From NCBI GenBank assembly GCA_015492755.1, contig WGEM01000626.1:1-5310 (forward strand): 5,310 nt of DNA. Reading direction: 5' to 3'. This document shows positions 1 through 5,164 of the stretch, piece by piece; position 1 is the stretch's first letter; each line of letters begins with the position of its first letter. A program made the position numbers and the translations under genes. The notes beneath the pieces were generated by a model. That model was not told where the DNA came from and made no database searches. It saw nothing but the letters and a program-made list of their open reading frames with translations. Origin of the DNA: Gemmatimonadota bacterium. Lineage in GTDB: Bacteria; Gemmatimonadota; Gemmatimonadetes; Longimicrobiales; Gaopeijiaceae.

Positions 1-94
1 CGCGACGGAGCGCGGGCTACGCCGTCGTCGCGCCGTCCAGGATTCGCGGCCGCGGCACGCCCAACGCGGCCCGCTCTCTTACTCGGACAGGCTC
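1..94. other. Left-edge spacer with no supported gene; GC-rich inverted repeat at 48-71
   Basis: This stretch lies downstream of the minus-strand membrane-protein gene. It contains a perfect 7-bp inverted repeat, GGCCGCG at 48-54 and CGCGGCC at 65-71, with a 10-nt loop. Read on the minus strand this could form a hairpin about 24 nt after the TAG stop. No T-run follows it, so it is not a canonical intrinsic terminator, and such repeats are common by chance in DNA this GC-rich. Open frames cross the region, but none has a start with a ribosome binding site or recognisable protein content. Confidence 0.4.
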
Positions 95-571
95 CTACCG
101 CGGGGGATCGAGGCGGGATGTGGTGTCCGCGCCGGCCTCCAGCGCGTCCTGGCGCTCACCTTTTCTCGCCAGCGCCAACGCTCCGGCGGAGCTGGCGGCG
201 CCCGCCGCCGCGAACACGGGGCCGAGGACCGCCAGGTTCGAGATGAAGCCGGGGTCGTCCAGGAGCGTGACGGCGAAGACGAAGAGCGTCGAGAAGAGCA
301 GGCCTCCCACCGCCCCCCAGCCCGCGAAGCGGAGGAGCGACATCTCCTCGAAGGTGCGACGCCGCTCCAGCGCGGAGAGCACCACCGAGAAGGTGACACC
401 CCCCAGGAACCCCAGAGCGCCGAACCCGATGGGATACGGCACGTCGGCGCCGGTGCTTCCGGTGGTGAGGAGAAAGCCCAGGAGGATCACCATACCGGCA
501 CCGAACCAGGTGACGGCCCAGGTGAGCCCCATCCCGACGGCGCCCCTGACCCGTCGCATCCATGTCTTCAT
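95..571 (-). CDS. Small four-helix integral membrane protein of unknown function
   Basis: The product is a 158-residue inner-membrane protein whose function I cannot name. Four hydrophobic segments are visible at about residues 14-36, 46-66, 82-104 and 112-134, and they are rich in Gly, Ala, Leu and Val. Positive charge sits at the N-terminus (MKTWMRRVR), in the loop between helices 2 and 3 (ERRR) and after helix 4 (RKGER), which predicts both ends in the cytoplasm. The short helix 1-2 and 3-4 loops (including DDPGF) would face outward. Residues 135-158 form a hydrophilic tail. The ATG at 571 is chosen because AAGGAGG lies five bases upstream of it and the first helix follows shortly after. 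The same frame stays open far upstream into the peptidase gene, but that extension is the reverse-strand shadow of the peptidase. No catalytic or transporter motif is visible. The protein resembles small hypothetical membrane proteins I associate with Gemmatimonadota, which is memory-based and unverified. It is transcribed divergently from the peptidase gene. Confidence 0.82.
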   Translation of the reverse strand: MKTWMRRVRGAVGMGLTWAVTWFGAGMVILLGFLLTTGSTGADVPYPIGFGALGFLGGVTFSVVLSALERRRTFEEMSLLRFAGWGAVGGLLFSTLFVFAVTLLDDPGFISNLAVLGPVFAAAGAASSAGALALARKGERQDALEAGADTTSRLDPPR

Positions 572-576
572 CACGA

Positions 577-583
577 CCTCCTT
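577..583 (-). promoter_or_regulatory. Shine-Dalgarno site of the membrane-protein gene
   Basis: The minus strand reads AAGGAGG here, a near-complete complement to the 16S rRNA tail, with a five-base spacer (TCGTG) before the ATG at 571. It fixes the start of a gene whose reading frame is otherwise open for nearly a kilobase upstream. Confidence 0.85.
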
Positions 584-612
584 CGGGTGTGCGAGGCCCG
601 GGTGCGTCAACG

Positions 613-646
613 CCCCGGACGGCGCGGGCCCTCCACCGCGCCGGGG
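613..646. repeat. Candidate stem-loop in the divergent spacer
   Basis: GGCGCGG at 621-627 pairs with CCGCGCC at 636-642 around an eight-base loop. The stem can be extended by CCCC at 613-616 with GGGG at 643-646, leaving a four-base bulge (GGAC) on the left side. That gives 11 G:C pairs in all. It lies in the putative 5' leader of the minus-strand membrane-protein gene. A role as leader structure or operator is possible, but chance in GC-rich DNA is a serious alternative. Confidence 0.35.
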
Positions 647-686
647 ATGCACGTTGCGTGCCACCGCCACCCGCGCCACCCCTCGA

Positions 687-703
687 CCGGCGCCGGCGCG
701 CCG
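687..703. repeat. Two overlapping perfect palindromes, possible operator
   Basis: CCGGCGCCGG (687-696) and CGGCGCGCCG (694-703) are perfect 10-bp palindromes that overlap by three bases. They end seven bases before the TTGACA hexamer. The position just upstream of a -35-like element would suit a regulator site. The sequence is low-complexity GC, so the regulatory reading is weak. Confidence 0.25.
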
Positions 704-709
704 CCCACA

Positions 710-741
710 TTGACAGCCGGGCCGGGGCCGCCGAAGCCTAC
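710..741 (+). promoter_or_regulatory. Possible sigma-70-type promoter of the peptidase gene
   Basis: A perfect -35 consensus TTGACA occurs at 710-715, about 75 bases before the peptidase ATG. It stands out in a spacer that otherwise has almost no A/T-rich hexamers. The matching -10 is poor: the best candidates are AAGCCT at 734-739 (18-base spacing) and GCCTAC at 736-741 (20-base spacing). Only the -35 element is well supported, and the host's sigma factor preference is unknown. Confidence 0.35.
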
Positions 742-782
742 CTCGCCCGCGCTCCCGACGCATCCACCCAACCGACGTCCAC

Positions 783-786
783 GAGG
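783..786 (+). promoter_or_regulatory. Shine-Dalgarno site selecting the peptidase start
   Basis: GAGG sits four bases before the ATG at 791. The upstream in-frame ATG at 587 and the internal in-frame ATG at 818 lack a comparable site, and a signal peptide begins properly only with the 791 start. This supports 791 over the longer reading frame. Confidence 0.6.
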
Positions 787-790
787 TCTC

Positions 791-2647
791 ATGACGCTCC
801 AGCGCTCGCCGTCGCGCATGGTGTTCGCGCTCTCCACCATCGCGCTCCTTGCCGCACCGCCGGCGCGGGCCGCCCAGCAGGCGCGCCCGATCTTCGTGGA
901 CGGGCAGGCGCAGGTGGTGCCGGCCTTCGCCGACTCCTCCACGTGGATCCACGAGGATCTCTGGGTGGAGACGGAGTTCGACTCCGATGGCGATGGCGCG
1001 CCGGACCGGGTCCACGTGGACGTCTGGCGACCCGGCCAGACAGAGACGGAGGGCCTTCGCGTCCCGGTGATCTATGAGACAAGCCCGTACTACTCCGGGA
1101 CGGGCCCGCTGGATTTCCGCTACTTCTGGGATGTCCGGCAGGAGCTGGGCGAGGATCCTCCGCCGCGCACCCCCATGCCGCCCATCCCCCACCGGGCGGA
1201 ACAGCCCGTCATCTCCCGCTCCCACGTGCGCACCTGGGTGCCGCGGGGCTTCGCGGTGGTGCACTCGCAGTCGCCGGGTACCGGACAGTCGCAGGGCTGC
1301 CCCACGGTGGGCGGCGCCAACGAGGCGCTGGCGCCCAAGGCGGTCATCGACTGGCTCAACGGACGCGCCCGGGGCTTCCGCACGCTGGACGGCGACGAGG
1401 AGGTCTTCGCCACCTGGTCCACCGGGAAGGTGGGGATGACGGGCACGTCGTATAACGGCACGCTCCCCCTGGCGGCGGCCACCACCGGCGTGGAGGGTCT
1501 GGAGGCCATCATCCCCGTGGCGCCCAATACGTCGTACTACCACTACTACCGCTCCAACGGCCTGGTCCGCTCACCCGGCGGCTACCTGGGCGAGGACGTG
1601 GACGTCCTCTACGACTTCATCAACTCCGGCTTCCCGGAGCGGCGCGCTTACTGCAACGAGACGGTGCGCGACGGGCTCATGAAGGCCCGCCAGGACCGTC
1701 GCACCGGCGACTACAACGACTTCTGGGCGGAGCGCGACTACCTGAACCACATCGACGGCGTGCGTGCCGCCACGCTCATGTCGCACGGCTTCAACGACTG
1801 GAACGTGATGCCCGAGCACAGCTACCGCATCGCGATGGCGCTGAAGGAGCGAGGGGTGCCGGTGCAGATCTACTATCACCAGCAGGGCCACGGCGGCCCC
1901 CCGCCCCTGGAACTCATGAACCGCTGGTTCACCCGCTGGCTCTACGGTGTGGAGAACGGCGTGGAGCGCGACCCGAAGGCCTGGATCGTGCGGGAGGGCG
2001 ACGACCGCCGGAACCCCACGCCCTACCCGGACTATCCGCACCCCGAGGCCTCACCGGTTCACCTCTACCCTGCGGGAGGCGGGAACGCCGTGGGGCGACT
2101 GGCGCTGGAGCCGGCACCGGACGCCGAGCCGGAGACCCTCACCGACGACGTCTCCTTCAGCGGCGGCGAGCTGGCGGCGGCGGCGGAGTCACCCCACCGG
2201 CTCCTCTACGCCACGGGACCGCTCCGGGAGGATCTGCACATCTCCGGTGTGGCGCGGGTGCGGATCCGGCTTGCGGCCGACCGTCCGGCGGCGAACCTCT
2301 CGGTCTGGATGGTGTCGCTCCCCTGGGCGGACAGCGTCGCATCCATCAACGAGAACCTCATCACCCGCGGGTGGGCCGATCCCCAGAACCGGCACTCGCT
2401 GAGGGAGAGCGATCCGCTGGTGCCGGGGGAGTTCGTGGAGGTCTCCTTCGACCTCCAGCCCGACGATCAGGTGATCCCGGCGGGTGCCCGGCTGGGGCTG
2501 ATGATCTTCTCCAGCGACCGGGAGTTCACCCTCTGGCCCAGCCCCGGCACGGGGCTCACCATCGACCTGGGATCCACCTCGCTGGAGCTTCCGGTGGTGG
2601 GAGGGGAGACCGCCCTCCGGCGGGCGCTCAGGCCCCCGGTCCGCTGA
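791..2647 (+). CDS. pepX: Secreted Xaa-Pro dipeptidyl-peptidase (peptidase family S15)
   Basis: The 618-residue product should release Xaa-Pro dipeptides from the N-termini of peptides as a serine peptidase. A signal peptide spans about residues 1-27 (hydrophobic core 11-22, likely cut after ARA). The alpha/beta-hydrolase core follows and carries the nucleophile Ser220 in GMTGTSYNG, Asp336 in HGFNDWNV and His367 in QQGHGG, so the triad is complete. Stretches typical of PepX are clear: VIDWLNGRARGF (185-196), ATTGVEGLE (230-238) and YYRSNGLVRSPGG (252-264). An aspartate-rich DSDGDGAPD segment (64-72) is common near the N-terminus of secreted relatives and may bind calcium. Residues about 420-605 fit the C-terminal jelly-roll domain of the family. 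Lactic-acid-bacterial PepX is around 760 residues, and the shortfall matches loss of its N-terminal helical domain. Two cysteines remain in the mature protein (170, 288). Other S15 members (cocaine esterase, glutaryl-7-ACA acylase) are less likely because the PepX-specific stretches are conserved. The gene converges on the beta-barrel gene. Confidence 0.9.
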   Translation: MTLQRSPSRMVFALSTIALLAAPPARAAQQARPIFVDGQAQVVPAFADSSTWIHEDLWVETEFDSDGDGAPDRVHVDVWRPGQTETEGLRVPVIYETSPYYSGTGPLDFRYFWDVRQELGEDPPPRTPMPPIPHRAEQPVISRSHVRTWVPRGFAVVHSQSPGTGQSQGCPTVGGANEALAPKAVIDWLNGRARGFRTLDGDEEVFATWSTGKVGMTGTSYNGTLPLAAATTGVEGLEAIIPVAPNTSYYHYYRSNGLVRSPGGYLGEDVDVLYDFINSGFPERRAYCNETVRDGLMKARQDRRTGDYNDFWAERDYLNHIDGVRAATLMSHGFNDWNVMPEHSYRIAMALKERGVPVQIYYHQQGHGGPPPLELMNRWFTRWLYGVENGVERDPKAWIVREGDDRRNPTPYPDYPHPEASPVHLYPAGGGNAVGRLALEPAPDAEPETLTDDVSFSGGELAAAAESPHRLLYATGPLREDLHISGVARVRIRLAADRPAANLSVWMVSLPWADSVASINENLITRGWADPQNRHSLRESDPLVPGEFVEVSFDLQPDDQVIPAGARLGLMIFSSDREFTLWPSPGTGLTIDLGSTSLELPVVGGETALRRALRPPVR

Positions 2648-2659
2648 GGACGTTCAGCG
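2642..2659. repeat. Perfect inverted repeat joining the two convergent stop codons
   Basis: CGCTGA at 2642-2647 and TCAGCG at 2654-2659 are exact reverse complements around a six-base loop. Each arm is the final Arg codon plus the TGA stop of one of the two convergent genes. The hairpin could help 3'-end formation on both strands, but its stem is only six pairs and no T-run follows on either side. It may simply reflect both genes ending in CGC TGA. Confidence 0.5.
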
Positions 2660-3367
2660 CAGCGTCAGCCCCACCCCCACCTCCACGTAGCGGTGCTCGG
2701 CGCCGCGCTGGAGGACGGCGGTGGGTGAGACGAGGTCGTAACGGCCGCCGTTGAGATTGGCGTAGAAGGCCAGGGAGACGGGACCCGCCACGGGAATGGT
2801 GACGCCGGCTCCCGCCGAGTAGCCGATGCCCAGGCCCGACGCCTGCTCCACCACGGGACCGGCGCCCTCTTCCTCCCGCACCACATCCTGGCGGGCCCAC
2901 GCCAGACCACCGCCGGCCCGGATCCAGACGTGCCAGACCTGCCATGAAAAGGTCACCGACGCGTTGCCCAGGGTGTTCCCCAGCGAGGTGGGTTGGGGGG
3001 CGCCGGTGCTGTCGGGATCCAGCGTGGGACCCGGGTGCGTGCGCCGCCACACGCTGGCGTCGATCCCCACGCCCAGACCATGACCCAGGTACTTCCCGAG
3101 GCTGGCGTGGGCGCTGAAGCTGTCTTTGTTCTCAGGGCTGGCGCAGAGCGAACAGGCGTCGCTCCGCCGCCCGAAGGCGAATCCCGCCGTGAAGAAGATG
3201 GGGAGCTTCGACGTCCCGGCGGCAGCCGCAGGAGGGCGCACGGAGGCAGGGTCGCCCGGGGGCGGGGCATCGTTCTGGGCCACAGCCTCCGACGGCGTCC
3301 AGAACGATGCGGACGCGCACCAGACGACGATGCCCGACCAGACGACGATCCCTCGACGGCGTGACAC
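2654..3367 (-). CDS. Outer-membrane beta-barrel-like protein of unknown role
   Basis: The product is a 237-residue exported protein that probably forms a small outer-membrane barrel. A signal peptide covers about residues 1-30 with likely cleavage after AVA. A Pro/Ala-rich linker follows (about 33-52). Alternating hydrophobic strands with Gly and aromatic residues then run to the end, for example at about 57-66, 97-107, 136-155, 180-204 and 226-236. The last residues (VGVGLTLR) look like a closing strand but lack the usual terminal aromatic. Cys72 and Cys75 form a CSLC pair in the first predicted loop and are the only cysteines in the predicted mature part (Cys17 is in the signal peptide). 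The start is GTG at 3367, supported by GGGAGGG a few bases upstream; nothing in the frame points to an earlier start. Barrels of this size with an early CxxC are ones I associate with Gemmatimonadota, which is a recollection. It lies downstream of the amidohydrolase on the same strand, so co-transcription is possible. The ligand is unknown. Confidence 0.78.
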   Translation of the reverse strand: MSRRRGIVVWSGIVVWCASASFWTPSEAVAQNDAPPPGDPASVRPPAAAAGTSKLPIFFTAGFAFGRRSDACSLCASPENKDSFSAHASLGKYLGHGLGVGIDASVWRRTHPGPTLDPDSTGAPQPTSLGNTLGNASVTFSWQVWHVWIRAGGGLAWARQDVVREEEGAGPVVEQASGLGIGYSAGAGVTIPVAGPVSLAFYANLNGGRYDLVSPTAVLQRGAEHRYVEVGVGLTLR

Positions 3368-3370
3368 GAT

Positions 3371-3377
3371 CCCTCCC
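3371..3377 (-). promoter_or_regulatory. Shine-Dalgarno site for the GTG start of the beta-barrel gene
   Basis: The minus strand reads GGGAGGG, followed by ATC and the GTG at 3367. The GGAGG core lies four bases from the start codon. The site justifies a GTG start because no ATG lies near the start of the signal peptide. Confidence 0.65.
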
Positions 3378-3396
3378 GGTTGGGGCTCCTGCGGGC

Positions 3397-3421
3397 CCGG
3401 CCCGGGCCATACCCGGGCCGG
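3397..3421 (-). repeat. Perfect 10-bp all-G/C hairpin in the 111-bp spacer
   Basis: CCGGCCCGGG at 3397-3406 and CCCGGGCCGG at 3412-3421 are perfect reverse complements around the five-base loop CCATA. On the minus strand the structure lies 57 bases after the amidohydrolase stop and about 20 bases before the ribosome binding site of the barrel gene. It could slow or end transcription of the amidohydrolase mRNA, protect the 3' end, or modulate the downstream gene. There is no U-run after it, so a standard intrinsic terminator is not supported. Confidence 0.6.
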
Positions 3422-3478
3422 AACCCTACCGGGCGAGGATCGGCAGCGAGGCGCGTGATCTTGAGCGACGTCGTGCCC

Positions 3479-5164
3479 TTACCGTGCACTCCCTGGCGCC
3501 CCGGGCCGGCCCACCACGAACGGCTCCGTGACGATGTCGGGACCCACCCCGCGCTTGGATTCCGCCACGATGCGCGCCACCTCCTCCATGATCTTCGCGT
3601 TGTCGGTGACGATGCCGTCCTTGATGGTGTGGAGGATCCCCTTCGTCCGGTACATCTGCCGGGTCTCGGGATCCATCCGGATGGCGCCGAAGGGATAGAG
3701 GTACTTGAAGTCCGCCGCAGGGCTCCCGTCCACGACGATGAGGTCCGCCACGTAGCCCTCCTGCACGAGCCCCAGCTTCGGCTCCATGAGGAACTCGGCG
3801 GAGTTGTAGGTGGCGGCGCGCAGCACCTCCAGCGGGTGCATCCCCGACTCCAGCATGAGCTGCAACTCCCGGATGTTTCCGAAGCCTCCGGTGGACCACT
3901 GGTAGTTGTCGTCGGTGCCGAACACCACGCGCCCGCCGCGCTTGTTGAACTCGAAGATCATGTCGCCCCAGAGGTCGTACATGTAGGTCCAACGGTACTC
4001 GTCCAGCGACGTCCAGTCGTACTGGAAGGAAGCGTGGTTGTCCGGGTTCGGGAGGTGCCACTCCCAGAGTGCCTGGTGCGTGTACTTCTCGTGCCAGGGG
4101 AGCCCGTGGGCCCGGATGATGTCGCGGTTCGCCTCGTAGGTGGCGCGGTTGGGCTGCATGGTGACGCCGTAGTAGACCAGCGAGTCGGTGACGACGTGCA
4201 GAAGGCGGTGGCGGGTTTCGGGGTTCTCGCCCGCCTCAATCCAGACCTGCGCCGCTTCGCGGAAGCGCTTGTTCTCGTCCCAGTAGTTGTAGTCAGGCGG
4301 GTAGTTCTGGACTTGACGGTTCAGCGCGCTCTCCGCGTAGCCGTAGTGGTGCACGATCATGCTCACCCCCAGCCGGGCGGCGTCCAGCGCGTTCACCTGG
4401 CTGGTGCTGGAGGGTTGGATGTGCACGCCGGTGACGCCTCCGGCGGCCTCGACGGCCTTCGCGGCGGCGCCGAAGATCACCGGGTTCCAGCAGAGGTTGT
4501 TGAGATAGACCTGGCGCACACCCTTGGCGATCATCTCGCGGGCGATCTCGGGGGCCAGATCCGGATCGAGGAGCTCCTCCTCACTGTAGTCGGTCTTCGC
4601 GCCCCAGCCGTAGATGGGGAAGAGGCGCGGCGCCAGGATCTCGTTGTTGCGCTCCGCCTCGAGGATGTCCTGCACGCGCCCTTCCTCGGCGGGTCCGATG
4701 GACGTCACGCCCGTGGCGAGCTGCAGGTAAAAGATATAGTCCAGTGGCAGCTCCGGGCCGCGGAGGTGCAGGTGCAGGTTGATCATCCCGGGCATCACGT
4801 ACAGCCCCTCGCCCTCGATGACCCGGTCGCCCTGCATGGCGTCGGGGTTGTCACGGTCGTGGCGCCGCATCTCGGCGATGACGTTGCCGGTGATGAGGAT
4901 GTCGTAGGGACCCACCGCCGGCCCGCCGTGGCCGGGGATGACCATCACGTTCCGGAGGACGAGACGCTCGTACGGGCCCTCCGCCAGCTCACCGAAGGTC
5001 TTCGTCTCGGTGACGTCCGGCTTCAACGCCACCTTCTCGAGCTGCCCCGCGAGGGCGGCGGGAAGGACGCCCAACAGGACGGTGGCCAGCGCCGCGCCGG
5101 CGCATGACGGAAGGCGGCGCGCACGGGGTGAGCGGGTGCGGTGCGGCGTGGGGGTGCACTTCAT
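3479..5164 (-). CDS. Secreted metal-dependent amidohydrolase (imidazolonepropionase-like)
   Basis: The 561-residue product belongs to the amidohydrolase superfamily (PF01979 type), which hydrolyses C-N or similar bonds in a metal-containing TIM barrel. A signal peptide has a long basic n-region (RSPRARR), a hydrophobic core at about 22-36 and likely cleavage after ALA39. A small beta-sandwich segment comes first (about 65-125). The strand-1 HxH motif is His131/His133 in PGMINLHLHL. His248 (GVHIQP) and His272 (IVHHYG) fit the strand 5 and 6 ligands, and Asp418 in FGTDDNY fits strand 8. The C-terminal GYVADLIVVDG (470-480) is the usual return to the sandwich domain. No lysine occupies the strand-4 position (near VRQVYLN, 216-222), so a carboxylated-Lys binuclear centre is unlikely. 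About 145 residues separate His272 from Asp418 and are rich in Tyr and Trp. The ATG at 5164 is chosen for its AGGAGG and the signal peptide; an in-frame start 20 codons upstream lacks that support. The substrate cannot be named. Prolidase-like and other amide hydrolases are possible. Confidence 0.88.
   Translation of the reverse strand: MKCTPTPHRTRSPRARRLPSCAGAALATVLLGVLPAALAGQLEKVALKPDVTETKTFGELAEGPYERLVLRNVMVIPGHGGPAVGPYDILITGNVIAEMRRHDRDNPDAMQGDRVIEGEGLYVMPGMINLHLHLRGPELPLDYIFYLQLATGVTSIGPAEEGRVQDILEAERNNEILAPRLFPIYGWGAKTDYSEEELLDPDLAPEIAREMIAKGVRQVYLNNLCWNPVIFGAAAKAVEAAGGVTGVHIQPSSTSQVNALDAARLGVSMIVHHYGYAESALNRQVQNYPPDYNYWDENKRFREAAQVWIEAGENPETRHRLLHVVTDSLVYYGVTMQPNRATYEANRDIIRAHGLPWHEKYTHQALWEWHLPNPDNHASFQYDWTSLDEYRWTYMYDLWGDMIFEFNKRGGRVVFGTDDNYQWSTGGFGNIRELQLMLESGMHPLEVLRAATYNSAEFLMEPKLGLVQEGYVADLIVVDGSPAADFKYLYPFGAIRMDPETRQMYRTKGILHTIKDGIVTDNAKIMEEVARIVAESKRGVGPDIVTEPFVVGRPGAPGSAR

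Larger units (their letters stand above)
572..790. other. Divergent intergenic region between the membrane-protein and peptidase genes
   Basis: This 219-bp spacer must hold the promoters of both divergent genes. It contains the ribosome binding sites at each end, a stem-loop candidate at 613-646, overlapping palindromes at 687-703 and a TTGACA hexamer at 710-715. Reading frames remain open through it on both strands because stop codons are rare at this GC content. The peptides these frames would encode are Pro/Arg/Gly-rich and match no family I know, so I treat the region as non-coding. Confidence 0.7.

Noticed and set aside
48..71. Intrinsic terminator for the membrane-protein gene
   Set aside because: The inverted repeat is real but no T-run follows on the minus strand, and the loop is ten bases, so it is reported only as a repeat.
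582..610. TTGACG on the minus strand (610-605) as a -35 element for the membrane-protein gene
   Set aside because: With normal spacing the -10 would fall at about 587-582 as CCCGAA, which is no match. It would put the transcription start in or next to the ribosome binding site.
120..713. Plus-strand reading frame across the membrane-protein gene and divergent spacer
   Set aside because: It is antisense to the membrane-protein gene over most of its length. Its Arg/Pro/Ser/Ala-rich product shows no domain, and it has no suitable ribosome binding site.
587..790. Upstream in-frame start adding 68 residues to the peptidase
   Set aside because: The extra residues are Pro/Arg/Gly-rich, would bury the signal peptide internally, and the ATG at 587 lacks a ribosome binding site.
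572..1543. Long N-terminal extension of the minus-strand membrane-protein frame into the peptidase gene
   Set aside because: The extension is the antisense shadow of pepX and is rich in Arg/His/Gly. The true start at 571 has AAGGAGG five bases upstream and leads straight into the first membrane helix.
3456..3476. Lipobox reading of Cys21 in the amidohydrolase signal sequence
   Set aside because: The cysteine (LPSC) comes before, not after, the hydrophobic core, so lipoprotein processing at this residue is not expected. The coordinates given here are nominal; the residue is encoded at about 5102-5104.
3380..5107. A 575-codon plus-strand reading frame opposite the amidohydrolase
   Set aside because: Its protein is a low-complexity Val/His/Leu/Asp/Arg mixture typical of the reverse complement of a GC-rich gene. 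The minus strand here carries a full set of amidohydrolase motifs, a signal peptide and an ideal ribosome binding site.
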